Below are positions 17,745 to 26,264 of a stretch of DNA of 47,929 bases, one piece after another (within the stretch, counting starts at the first letter, position 1; each line of letters opens with the position of its first letter). Under the pieces are notes generated by a model that was not told the origin of the DNA, did no database searches, and was given only the letters and a program-made list of their open reading frames with translations. Made by a program: the position numbers and the translations under genes. This DNA is from Desertibacillus haloalkaliphilus. Lineage in GTDB: Bacteria; Bacillota; Bacilli; Bacillales; KJ1-10-99. The DNA is taken from NCBI RefSeq assembly GCF_019039105.1, contig NZ_JAHPIV010000025.1:1-47929 (forward strand), given 5' to 3'.

Positions 17745-18466
17745 TACCATTCCCTCCTTAAAAGCTATCCCTCTTCAGAATTCAATTAACAGTCTATCCT
17801 TAAGGACTAGTTGAGAAAAGCAATTTATCATTGATTCACATTTTCAAAGAAAGATCATATACTATTTTCGAGTCGTTAGTCTGTTGTAATTCTTGACTCC
17901 AACTAACTGAAAAAAGTTACTTACTTTATCCTATGCAACGAGACAAGAGAGTTGCTAATGAATTCTGACAAATTAGATTTTATTTAAAGAAGACAAGCCT
18001 AAAAACAGAGAAACTACCATTTGAAATAGCAGCAAAAAAAGACGATATGACAGCCTTCTGCTCACTTTACTTGATTGGGGCTCCGTGGGGGCTGATGATG
18101 AAAGACACTTCACTCCCATTCTAGGCTCCTTTTGTCCTTCATTCCGCTTATGAAAGACATTTCACTCCCATTCTCAGCGCCTTTTGTCCTTCATCACGCT
18201 TATGAAAGACATTTCACCAACACTCTCAACGCCTTTTGTCCTTCAACCGTTATGAGAGCGCAGTCTAGGTCGGTTATGTAAGATATCGTTGAGCCCCAAC
18301 TACTATTAAACGACAAAAAGGGCCGCCCAAAGCCAAGTAACCATCATCTCATCTCTGATACACTATGTAGAACCTCTTAACAGACACTACTATATTTGTA
18401 TATAAGATGAGTCCTTCGCTTACAGAACAGCCCCTGTTACGTTCATTTTCCTTAAAACAGGATCCC
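17745..18466. other. Long non-coding stretch with tandem repeats
   Basis: No gene with a ribosome site was found in 722 bp. The first 350 bp are AT-rich leader DNA of yhbH without a recognisable signal. The tandem family C repeats occupy 18098-18251. The remaining 200 bp before the activator's stop codon shows nothing I can identify. Confidence 0.6.
18098..18251. repeat. Family C repeat, three tandem copies
   Basis: Three units start at 18098, 18150 and 18202 (52, 52 and 50 bp), followed by a trace of a fourth (ATGAGAG at 18252). Each begins ATGAAAGACA and ends with TTTTGTCCTTCA plus a short tail, so its ends are mutually complementary apart from one mismatch. A single related copy lies at 28121-28170. 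Confidence 0.85.
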
Positions 18467-20188
18467 TTAGTTCGGTACACTTATATTTAATTTCTGCATT
18501 TTACGAACAAGAGTGGATTGGTTAATACCTAAAACTTCGGCCGCCTTCCTTGTTGTCTTAAAGTTTTTCAGACAATTCCTTAAAATCTCGCCTTCAAACT
18601 CTTTAAGTATCTCTTTTAACGGTCGATTTACATCATAGTTAGCGCTATCTTCACTTCCTTTCACTTCTGAAGGAAAATGATCCAGTGTGATATGATCCTC
18701 TTCATTCATGACGACCAACCGCTCGATATAGTTTTCTAACTCACGCACATTTCCAGACCATTCTTGATTCTTCAAACAGGTAAGCGCATCATGAGAAAAG
18801 CTCTTATTCATGCCGTATTTCTTATTAAACTTATTTATAAAATAAAAGGTTAATGGAATAATATCTGAACGGCGCTCCCGTAACGGTGGGACATGAATTG
18901 GAACAATATTTAAGCGATAATACAAATCTTTACGAAACTTGCCTTCTTCTGTCATCTTTAATAAGTCTCGATTTGTAGCGGAGATGATTCTTACGTTAAC
19001 AGCAATACTTTGCGTACCGCCTACCCTCGTAATTTCTAGTTCTTGAACAGCTCTTAATAACTTCACCTGTAGATCTAGAGCGAGCTCACCGACTTCATCT
19101 AAAAATAAAGTTCCGTTGTTCGCTAATTCAAACATCCCAGGTTTTCCGCGTTTGTTCGCCCCTGTAAATGCTCCGCCTTCATAGCCAAACAACTCTGATT
19201 CCAACAATTCATGAGGAATTGCGCCACAGTTGACCTTAATGAAAGGGCTAGTTTTACGATTGCTATTGTTATGAACGAGCCTAGCAATTAATTCTTTACC
19301 GACACCTGACTCTCCCAAAATTAAAATACTTGAATCATAATGAGCCACACGTTTAGTTACATTAATAATTTGTTTCATCTTTGTACTTTGAGTAATAATT
19401 CCATCTGTCTCAACTTTACTATTTTTTATTTCGGCAAGCTCATCATAATACTTTCTTGACAACGCTTTCATTTTTTGGAGGTCTTTTTTAAGTTCGTTTA
19501 ACTCAGAGATATCGCGTATATTTGTTACAACATTTATTAGATCGCCCTTCTCATCGAAGACAGGGCTCCCGGTTACTAACACTTCCTTACCTCGTACATT
19601 TTGAACGATCGTTACTGGTTCTTGTGTCCCAATCACCTTTTCAGTCACCGATTCCGAAACGATCCCTTCTTCGACAACCTGACTCATTTTTTTTCCGATT
19701 AATTCTTCCGGCTTTACGCCTGTAATTCTTTCGTAGGCGCGGCTCACCTTGACTCCTCTACCGCTCTCATCAGCTAGGTACATTGCATCATAACTCGCAT
19801 TTATAATTGAGTCCAATTGACGGTTTAATTTTTGAACCTCATTCAATGACTGCTTTAACTGTTCTTTTTCTGAAATATCACGGAAATAAAGAACTCCACC
19901 TATGAAGTGATCCTCGTCTATGACTGGGTGCCAAGATACATGATACACATTCTCATCTAATGAAACATTCTGCTCGTGATCTTCGCGTTGAAACTGGGGG
20001 CTTTCACCAATCTTTAGCATTGGAAATAATCGATCTATCGAACATCCCATAACTTCTTGCTCTGTCTTGCCCGTCATCTGTAAAAGTCGTTCATTACAAT
20101 AAAAAATAACTCCATCTTTGTCAATGAAAGCAATCCCGTTTTTAATGGTTTCGTTAAGCTTTTTAAAAAAAAGATCGTATTTGTTCAT
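18467..20188 (-). CDS. Sigma-54-dependent transcriptional activator with two PAS domains
   Basis: This is an enhancer-binding protein that activates RpoN/SigL promoters. In order it has PAS 1 (about 10-105), PAS 2 (about 120-230), a short coiled linker, and an AAA+ domain. The AAA+ domain has Walker A GESGVGKE, the sigma-54-contact loop GAFTGA and Walker B TLFLDEVGEL. A Fis-type HTH ends the protein (TRKAAEVLGINQSTLVRKMQ). The length is 573 residues. The ATG at 20188 is preceded by GAGGGGG; an upstream in-frame ATG at 20242 lacks a ribosome site. It lies directly downstream of the 4-hydroxybutyryl-CoA dehydratase operon, beyond its terminator. The PAS domains probably sense a small ligand. 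Confidence 0.92.
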   Translation of the reverse strand: MNKYDLFFKKLNETIKNGIAFIDKDGVIFYCNERLLQMTGKTEQEVMGCSIDRLFPMLKIGESPQFQREDHEQNVSLDENVYHVSWHPVIDEDHFIGGVLYFRDISEKEQLKQSLNEVQKLNRQLDSIINASYDAMYLADESGRGVKVSRAYERITGVKPEELIGKKMSQVVEEGIVSESVTEKVIGTQEPVTIVQNVRGKEVLVTGSPVFDEKGDLINVVTNIRDISELNELKKDLQKMKALSRKYYDELAEIKNSKVETDGIITQSTKMKQIINVTKRVAHYDSSILILGESGVGKELIARLVHNNSNRKTSPFIKVNCGAIPHELLESELFGYEGGAFTGANKRGKPGMFELANNGTLFLDEVGELALDLQVKLLRAVQELEITRVGGTQSIAVNVRIISATNRDLLKMTEEGKFRKDLYYRLNIVPIHVPPLRERRSDIIPLTFYFINKFNKKYGMNKSFSHDALTCLKNQEWSGNVRELENYIERLVVMNEEDHITLDHFPSEVKGSEDSANYDVNRPLKEILKEFEGEILRNCLKNFKTTRKAAEVLGINQSTLVRKMQKLNISVPN

Positions 20189-20282
20189 CTTATCCCCCTC
20201 AACTAACCATATCCGTATCGTTCTATCATTTACCACCACCAATTATACAACTTTTTAAAATTGTCCGCAAATTCAATCAAAT

Positions 20283-20333
20283 AAAAAAGAGGGCAAGTCT
20301 ATCACATGAGATAGGTACCCTTGCCCCCCTTTT
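20283..20333 (-). terminator. Terminator of the C4-acid operon
   Basis: On the minus strand GGGCAAG pairs with CTTGCCC, with an inner CTATC/GATAG stem, followed by TCTTTTTTAT. It separates the operon from the activator gene. Confidence 0.8.
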
Positions 20334-20359
20334 AACCTCTAGTACGAAGGAAGATGGTG

Positions 20360-21535
20360 TTAAACTTCTACTAATAAAGCAATTCCTTGGCCGCCACCGA
20401 TGCATAATGAGGCAATACCATAACGACCATTTCTTTTTTTCAATTCCTTGATGAGCGAGTATAAGATTCGACCGCCACTAGCACCAACAGGGTGTCCAAG
20501 CGAAATGGCACCGCCATTAACATTTGTCTTCTCCCGGTCTAATCCTAATTCCTTCTCAACTGATAAGTATTGTGCTGCAAAAGCTTCATTAACTTCAAAT
20601 AAATCGATATCATCAACCGTTAAATTCGCTTTTTTCAACGTTTCTTGGATCGCTGGAACTGGGCCAATACCCATAATGTTTGGATCCACTCCGGCAACTG
20701 AGTAAGAAACGATACGAGCTAGTGGTGATTTGTTATTTTGGGCGACAAAATCACTGCTAGCTACAACAAGTGAAGATGCCCCATCATTTATTCCACTCGC
20801 ATTCCCCGAAGTCACCGAACCTGACTTAGCGAATGCTGGCGCTAATTTACTTAGTGATTCTAAACTTGTATCTTCTCTAATATGCTCATCGACATCAACA
20901 ATTTTTGTCCCTCTTTTTGTAGAGATTTCGACTGGAGCAATCTCCTCAGCAAAGCGTCCACTCTCTCGTGCTGCTGCTGCTCGCTGTTGGCTGAGTAGTG
21001 CATATTCATCCTGTTCTTCTCGACTGATATTAAACTTTTCAGCCAAGTTCTCAGCCGTTACTCCCATACCAATGCCAGAGTACTCATCGGTTAGTGTCGC
21101 CCAAAGCATGTCATCCATTTGTGGACTTTTCAACCCCGTACCAAAACGTGAACCACGCAAAGCATATGGGGATTGACTCATGTTTTCCGTACCGACGGCC
21201 AAGCCAACATCGCCATCACCAAGCATAATCGACTGCGCCGTAGAAATGACGGCTTGCAATCCTGAACCACATAAGCGATTGATCGTAAGCGCTGGACTTG
21301 TGATTGGTAGACCTGATTTTAAAGAAATATGTCTACTAATATACGAAGCATTTTTGGACGTATGAATCACATTACCAACGACAGAAAAGTCAATTTGCTC
21401 GCTTTCGATTCCACTTCGCTTGATCGCTTCTTGACTCGCAGTTACCCCAAGCGTTGTCGCATCAACATCTTTTAACTTTCCGCCAAACGAGCCAAATGCA
21501 GTTCTAGCACCTTCTAAAATATAAACATCTTTCAT
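20360..21535 (-). CDS. Acetyl-CoA acetyltransferase (thiolase)
   Basis: This is a type II thiolase of 391 residues that would cleave acetoacetyl-CoA to two acetyl-CoA. Catalytic residues are all visible: Cys89 in NRLCGSG, His in SLGHPVGASGG near 345, and the second Cys in SLCIGGGQG near 377. The segment NEAFAAQ is also typical. The ATG at 21535 (MKDVYILEGARTAFGSFGG) fits the family N-terminus and has AAGGG eight bases before it; a GTG three codons upstream is less likely. It overlaps the ligase gene region end-to-start and is the last gene of the operon. It could also serve thiolysis of other short acyl-CoAs. Confidence 0.93.
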   Translation of the reverse strand: MKDVYILEGARTAFGSFGGKLKDVDATTLGVTASQEAIKRSGIESEQIDFSVVGNVIHTSKNASYISRHISLKSGLPITSPALTINRLCGSGLQAVISTAQSIMLGDGDVGLAVGTENMSQSPYALRGSRFGTGLKSPQMDDMLWATLTDEYSGIGMGVTAENLAEKFNISREEQDEYALLSQQRAAAARESGRFAEEIAPVEISTKRGTKIVDVDEHIREDTSLESLSKLAPAFAKSGSVTSGNASGINDGASSLVVASSDFVAQNNKSPLARIVSYSVAGVDPNIMGIGPVPAIQETLKKANLTVDDIDLFEVNEAFAAQYLSVEKELGLDREKTNVNGGAISLGHPVGASGGRILYSLIKELKKRNGRYGIASLCIGGGQGIALLVEV

Positions 21536-21540
21536 TCCCC

Positions 21541-23136
21541 TCACCCTTTCTTCTCTTTTGCAGCTGTTTGCTTTAATTCCGTTTTGATGATCTTACCACC
21601 AGGATTTCTTGGTAATTGCTCACGAAACTCGACAATTTCTGGCGTCTTATAATCAGCTAACTGATTTCTAACAAAAACTTTCACATCTTCTTCTGTGAGA
21701 ATCGCATTTTCTTTTGGTACAATGACCGCCTTCACTCTTTCCCCAAACACTGCGTCTGGCTCACCAACAACGGCAGCTTCTAGTATATCGGGATGATTAT
21801 AGAGGGTATTTTCCACTTCCACTGAGAAGATTTTTTCACCGCCACGGTTAATCATATCTTTCATTCGGTCCATAATATAGACGAATCCATCCTCATCGAT
21901 CATCGCCATATCACCTGAACACCAGTATCCATCAACAAATGACTTTTTCGTTTCTGCTTCATTTCCCCAATAGGAAGGGACAACATTTGGCCCTTTCACC
22001 CATAATTCCCCAACTTCATTAGGCTGACAAGGCCCATCAGCTCCGACAACTTTCACCTCGATCACTGGGATTGGTAAACCTACAGAAGATGGTTTCTTTT
22101 CTTGATAGCCTTTAGGCATCACTGTCGTTGGTGAGCTTGTTTCCGTTGCTCCGTAAGCATTGTGTAATTCCACTTGTGGAAACGCTTCTTTCAATTGATA
22201 GATCGTTTGCGGTGACATTGGCGCGCCACCATAGGCAATCGTCCGCAATGATTCATAGCTGTAGTTTTTAAATGAAGGGTGCTCCATCATTAATACATAG
22301 ATCGTTGGAACATTAAACGTAAATGTAATCTTTTCTTCGGATAGAAGACGATTGAATTCTTCGCCCTTATACCTTCGCATTAAGACATTGGTTCCTCCGA
22401 TATAGACGAAATGCAATAGCTGTCCAACAAGACCCGTCACGTGAAAGAGAGGGACCGCATCTAATGAACGATCATTCTCATCCGTTTGGAATATTCGCTG
22501 ATAAGAAATGACTGAATGCAAAACACCAATATGTGTTCCGACAGCGCCCTTTGGCATTCCCGTCGTACCAGAAGTAAACATGACATATAATGGGTCATCT
22601 TCATCAATATCTACCTCTGGATACGAATTTCTATCTTCCACTAATTCCGAATAAGGTAAGAATGCCTCATCATCATCCCCAATTAGAAACTTATAATCTA
22701 TTGCTAACTCGTCATCGAGATTAGCCTTGAACTCATCATCTGTAAACACAATGGACGCACCTGATTGTTTAATCATAAAAGACAATTCTGCTTTTGCCAA
22801 ACGCGTATTTAATGGAATTAGGATTGCACCCAGCTTCGCACATGCAAAAAAGACTAATGAAAACTCGATGCAGTTGCCCACTAATAGAGCAACACGGTCA
22901 CCTTTTCTCACTTGATACTTATGATAAAGGTTGCCTGCAATATGTTCAGTAACTGACCACATGTCTTGATATGTCAGACGATTAGACCCCATTACAAGCG
23001 CTTCACGACTCGGATGTGCTTCGACTGTTTCTCTGAAAGCTTCAACAAAATTTTTCGGGCGATCATTATATACTTTCACGTCCCGTTTAAAGTGGTTTTC
23101 TCGTTCAATCCCTTTTAGATCTTCTTTCGTCCACAT
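21541..23136 (-). CDS. Acyl-CoA synthetase (AMP-forming)
   Basis: This is a class I adenylate-forming ligase of 531 residues that activates a carboxylic acid with ATP and CoA. Motifs include the P-loop FTSGTTGMPKGAVG near residue 190, the AMP-binding YGATETSSP near 325, GYWCSGDMA and DRMKDMINRGGEK in the hinge, and the catalytic Lys in PGGKIIKTELK near the C-terminus. Family similarity alone does not set the chain length. The neighbouring 4-hydroxybutyryl-CoA dehydratase suggests 4-hydroxybutyrate or another C4 acid as substrate. GGGGGAGAGG precedes the ATG. The gene begins 14 bp after the 3-hydroxybutyryl-CoA dehydrogenase gene. Confidence 0.9.
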   Translation of the reverse strand: MWTKEDLKGIERENHFKRDVKVYNDRPKNFVEAFRETVEAHPSREALVMGSNRLTYQDMWSVTEHIAGNLYHKYQVRKGDRVALLVGNCIEFSLVFFACAKLGAILIPLNTRLAKAELSFMIKQSGASIVFTDDEFKANLDDELAIDYKFLIGDDDEAFLPYSELVEDRNSYPEVDIDEDDPLYVMFTSGTTGMPKGAVGTHIGVLHSVISYQRIFQTDENDRSLDAVPLFHVTGLVGQLLHFVYIGGTNVLMRRYKGEEFNRLLSEEKITFTFNVPTIYVLMMEHPSFKNYSYESLRTIAYGGAPMSPQTIYQLKEAFPQVELHNAYGATETSSPTTVMPKGYQEKKPSSVGLPIPVIEVKVVGADGPCQPNEVGELWVKGPNVVPSYWGNEAETKKSFVDGYWCSGDMAMIDEDGFVYIMDRMKDMINRGGEKIFSVEVENTLYNHPDILEAAVVGEPDAVFGERVKAVIVPKENAILTEEDVKVFVRNQLADYKTPEIVEFREQLPRNPGGKIIKTELKQTAAKEKKG

Positions 23137-23149
23137 CGACCTCTCCCCC

Positions 23150-23992
23150 TTACTTATATTCGAAAATACCTTTTTGTGTTTTTCGCCCTAAGTAACCACT
23201 TCGAACCATTTTTCGTAAGAGCGGAGCTGGACGATATTTGCTATCAGAAAATTCATCATAGAGAACTTCCATCACATGCAAGCAGACATCAAGTCCAATT
23301 AAATCCGCAAGTGATAGCGGACCGATCGGGTGGTTTGCACCTAGTTTCATCGATTTATCAATTTCCTCAGCAGAGGCAACGCCTTCCCCTAGTAAAAAGA
23401 TGGATTCATTGATCATCGGAACTAACACACGGTTGACCACAAATCCAGGAGCCTCATTGACTTCTACTGCAACTTTTCCAATGGATTCAATAAACGACTT
23501 GCTTTCTGTCACTATTGAATCCTTTGTTCGTTGTCCGCGAATGACTTCAACGAGCTGCATAACGATCGGTGGGTTAAAAAAGTGAAGCCCAATCACCTGA
23601 TCTGACTTTTCCACATAAGAAGCAATTTCGCTAATACTGATCGAAGATGTATTTGTCGCTAAAATTGTGTTTTCATCGCTGATGCTTTCCATATCTTGAA
23701 AAACAGCTTTTTTGATTTCTTTATTTTCTGGTACGGCCTCAATAATGACATCGAAAACTCCAGTGGGCTTCATCGATGTTGCTGTAATCCGGTTAAGGGT
23801 TGCCTGCTTATCCTCTTCACTCATTTTTTCTTTTTTTACCAATGAGCCAAGCTGTTTCTCAATCACAGCTTTTCCTTTTTCAATTTGCTGTTCAGATTGA
23901 TCAAATAAGGTAACATCATGATTCCCTTGAGCAATGACTTGTGCAATTCCTGATCCCATCGTTCCTGCACCAATTACTAATACTTTTGACAT
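23150..23992 (-). CDS. 3-hydroxybutyryl-CoA dehydrogenase
   Basis: This oxidises (S)-3-hydroxybutyryl-CoA to acetoacetyl-CoA with NAD+. The 280-residue protein has a Rossmann fold starting VLVIGAGTMGSGIAQV. The catalytic His is in GLHFFNPPIVMQLVEVI, and the family signature is in APGFVVNRVLVPMINES. The C-terminal dimerisation domain contains HPIGPLSLADLIGLD. Length and motifs match PaaH/Hbd/MmgB single-domain enzymes, not the fused FadB type. In the operon it would supply the substrate for the thiolase two genes downstream. Confidence 0.93.
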   Translation of the reverse strand: MSKVLVIGAGTMGSGIAQVIAQGNHDVTLFDQSEQQIEKGKAVIEKQLGSLVKKEKMSEEDKQATLNRITATSMKPTGVFDVIIEAVPENKEIKKAVFQDMESISDENTILATNTSSISISEIASYVEKSDQVIGLHFFNPPIVMQLVEVIRGQRTKDSIVTESKSFIESIGKVAVEVNEAPGFVVNRVLVPMINESIFLLGEGVASAEEIDKSMKLGANHPIGPLSLADLIGLDVCLHVMEVLYDEFSDSKYRPAPLLRKMVRSGYLGRKTQKGIFEYK

Positions 23993-24022
23993 CGTTTTAT
24001 TCCCCCATTGATTCTTTTTTCG

Positions 24023-24787
24023 TTATTTCGCTGTCCACCCGCCATCAACATAAATGGTTTGACCCGTAATGTATGAACACGTATCTGACGCTAAAAAGAC
24101 TACAGGGCCAACTAAGTCATCAAGTGTCCCGACCCGACCAACTAGTGTACTATCTGTGATCCCTTTCAACACTTCCGGATCTGAAAGATAGTCCTCAGTC
24201 ATAGGCGTTTTAATATACGCTGGTCCGAGCGCATTGACGTTAATTCCGTGAGGTGCTAATTCACTTGCCCATACCTTTGTTAGCTGGTTAATGCCACCTT
24301 TTGAAGCAGCATAGCTCGTTTGATTCGGACGCCCGATTGTTCCTAAAATTGAAGAAATATTAATCATCTTTCCACTTTTTTGTTTGACCATCTGTTTTGC
24401 AACGGCCTTGCCAATTAAGAAAACACCTTTTAAATTTGTGCCAACGACACGGTCCCAATCATCTTCTTCAGTTTCAATCAATGGTTTACGTATGTTCATA
24501 CCTGCGTTATTAACAAGGACATCAATTCGTCCAAACGCTTCAACCACTTGCTCGACCATATTCGTTACTTCAGACTCGCTTGTGACATCCGCTTGAAAGA
24601 ATCGAGCTTCAATCCCTTGTTCTTGTAAAGATTTAATCGCTTCCTCTCCATCCTTTGGATTACGACCATTAATGGCAACCGTTGCTCCGTATTGACCAAG
24701 AGCTTCAGCCATGCCTAGTCCAATCCCTTTTGACCCTCCTGTTACTAATGCTACTTTATTTGATAAATCAAAGCTTGGAATACTCAT
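24023..24787 (-). CDS. Short-chain dehydrogenase/reductase (SDR)
   Basis: This classical SDR has 254 residues. The cofactor motif is TGGSKGIGLGMAEALG, NNAG is at about 91-94, and the catalytic triad is seen as Ser (NISSILGT), Tyr and Lys (SYAASKGG). Arg in NGRNPKDG suggests NADP use. The closest well-known groups are gluconate 5-dehydrogenase and 3-oxoacyl reductase-like enzymes. Its position in a C4-acid operon makes a hydroxyacid dehydrogenase role, for example on (R)-3-hydroxybutyrate, plausible but unproven. GGAGG lies upstream of the ATG. Confidence 0.85.
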   Translation of the reverse strand: MSIPSFDLSNKVALVTGGSKGIGLGMAEALGQYGATVAINGRNPKDGEEAIKSLQEQGIEARFFQADVTSESEVTNMVEQVVEAFGRIDVLVNNAGMNIRKPLIETEEDDWDRVVGTNLKGVFLIGKAVAKQMVKQKSGKMINISSILGTIGRPNQTSYAASKGGINQLTKVWASELAPHGINVNALGPAYIKTPMTEDYLSDPEVLKGITDSTLVGRVGTLDDLVGPVVFLASDTCSYITGQTIYVDGGWTAK

Positions 24788-24835
24788 GAAAAAACCTCCT
24801 ATTGTTTTTACTTCTCTACGATCAAATCGAACTAC

Positions 24836-26176
24836 TTAGAATATTAAGAAAACTGCAGTGAAAACAATTCCTACCCAAATTAAAGTAATACAACAATAGC
24901 CCATCACGTCACGAATGGAAAGCTTTGCAATCGCTAACATCGGTAACGCCCAGAACGGTTGAAGCATATTCGTCCATGCATCCCCCCAAGCGACTGCCAT
25001 CGCAACCTTTGCAATATCAACACCTAATTCCTGCGCGGCTGGAAGCATAATTGGCGCTTGAATCGCCCATTGTCCTCCACCAGATGGTACGAACATATTT
25101 ACGACACCTGCTGCAAGAAATGAAAAGATCGGTAATGTTTGTTCTGTTGAAATCGATACAAATCCGTCTGAAATCATCGCAGCTAATCCAGACACTGTCA
25201 TCATCGCCATGATCCCTGAATATAATGGGTATTGGATAATAATATTTGCTGCACTTTTACCTGCATCAACACCTAGCCCAACATACTCCTTTGGTGATGA
25301 AACAAATAACATTCCAAAACAAATAAAGAATAAGTTGACTATATTTAAATTAATAGCATCTAACCCACCATTTTGAACCAAATAAAGGATCAACGAAGTT
25401 AATAAGAATCCACCTAATAATAGAGAACTAACTCGGCTATTTTCCCACCGTTGTGCAGGTGTGTCACCAACCTGTTTAGGTGGTTCATTGTTAGGTTCTA
25501 ATTCTGCTGTAGCCGCTTGCTCATCAGCAGTAAATTCCATTACATGTTCTTTCTTAGGCTTCATCATATTTAAGATAATCGGTAATGTCACGAATACAAC
25601 AGCTAATGTAATGAGGTTGTAACTAGAAAACACCGTTTGAGAAACAGGGATAACACCAATTTGCTCTTCCATAAAATGACCTGGCGTTGCAATCGCTAGA
25701 CCGACAGAGCTTGATAATCCCCCATGCCAAATAACAAAACCTGAATATGCACTCGCAACAAGTAAAGGATAATGAACACCTCTTACTTGCTTAGCTATTT
25801 CCTTGGCAACAAGCGCACCGATTATTAAACCAAAGCCCCATGAAATCATTGAGGCAATCATCGAGATAATAACACAAATCGTAATTGCCATTGTTGGCGT
25901 CTTAACCTTAGAAGCCGCCGTTTCTAACACCTTTTGTACAGGCCTCGTATGTGCCAGGATGTAGGAGGTCACAAGCGTTAATGTCACTTGCATCGAAAAT
26001 TCAAGTAAATCCCACAATCCTGTGCCCCAGCTACCTAATAGACTAATTGGGTTTGCTCCACCGATGAATATACCTAGAAAATAAGTGATAAAACTTAATA
26101 AAATCGCAAAAAGAATCGCATCTGGCAAGTACCTTTGCATGATCCTTGTGAAAAATTCACTGAGTACCCTTAACAT
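24836..26176 (-). CDS. Short-chain fatty acid transporter, AtoE family
   Basis: This is a 446-residue integral membrane protein of the AtoE family (short-chain fatty acid carriers such as the acetoacetate/butyrate transporter of E. coli). About eleven to twelve hydrophobic segments are seen. Family-like stretches include SMISWGFGLIIGALVAKEIA, ASAYSGFVIWHGGLSSS, VPSGGGQWAIQAPIMLPAA and the MLQPFWALPMLAIA region. A charged loop with acidic residues lies near 220-245. It is the second gene of the operon, 88 bp after the dehydratase gene with an intergenic hairpin in between. It is the likely uptake system for the operon's substrate. Confidence 0.9.
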   Translation of the reverse strand: MLRVLSEFFTRIMQRYLPDAILFAILLSFITYFLGIFIGGANPISLLGSWGTGLWDLLEFSMQVTLTLVTSYILAHTRPVQKVLETAASKVKTPTMAITICVIISMIASMISWGFGLIIGALVAKEIAKQVRGVHYPLLVASAYSGFVIWHGGLSSSVGLAIATPGHFMEEQIGVIPVSQTVFSSYNLITLAVVFVTLPIILNMMKPKKEHVMEFTADEQAATAELEPNNEPPKQVGDTPAQRWENSRVSSLLLGGFLLTSLILYLVQNGGLDAINLNIVNLFFICFGMLFVSSPKEYVGLGVDAGKSAANIIIQYPLYSGIMAMMTVSGLAAMISDGFVSISTEQTLPIFSFLAAGVVNMFVPSGGGQWAIQAPIMLPAAQELGVDIAKVAMAVAWGDAWTNMLQPFWALPMLAIAKLSIRDVMGYCCITLIWVGIVFTAVFLIF

Positions 26177-26211
26177 TGACTTCCCCCTCTTTTATCGTAA
26201 TTTCAAAGATT

Positions 26212-26248
26212 ATTACCGAACTGAAGACCAGTGCCTCAGTTCGGTAAT
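26212..26248 (-). promoter_or_regulatory. Intercistronic hairpin between abfD-like gene and atoE-like gene
   Basis: A perfect 13-bp stem (ATTACCGAACTGA with its reverse complement) encloses an 11-nt loop. On the minus strand no T-tract follows, so it is more likely an RNA-processing or stability element than a full terminator. It would allow higher expression of the first gene. Confidence 0.55.
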
Positions 26249-26264
26249 GAAAGTGATTCCATCA

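Noticed and set aside
18098-18251. Tandem repeats considered as a CRISPR array.
   Set aside because: The units are contiguous with no unique spacers between them, only three copies exist, and no cas genes are present.
20730-21176. 148-codon plus-strand frame opposite the thiolase gene.
   Set aside because: It overlaps a clear thiolase on the other strand and has no ribosome site or recognisable domain.
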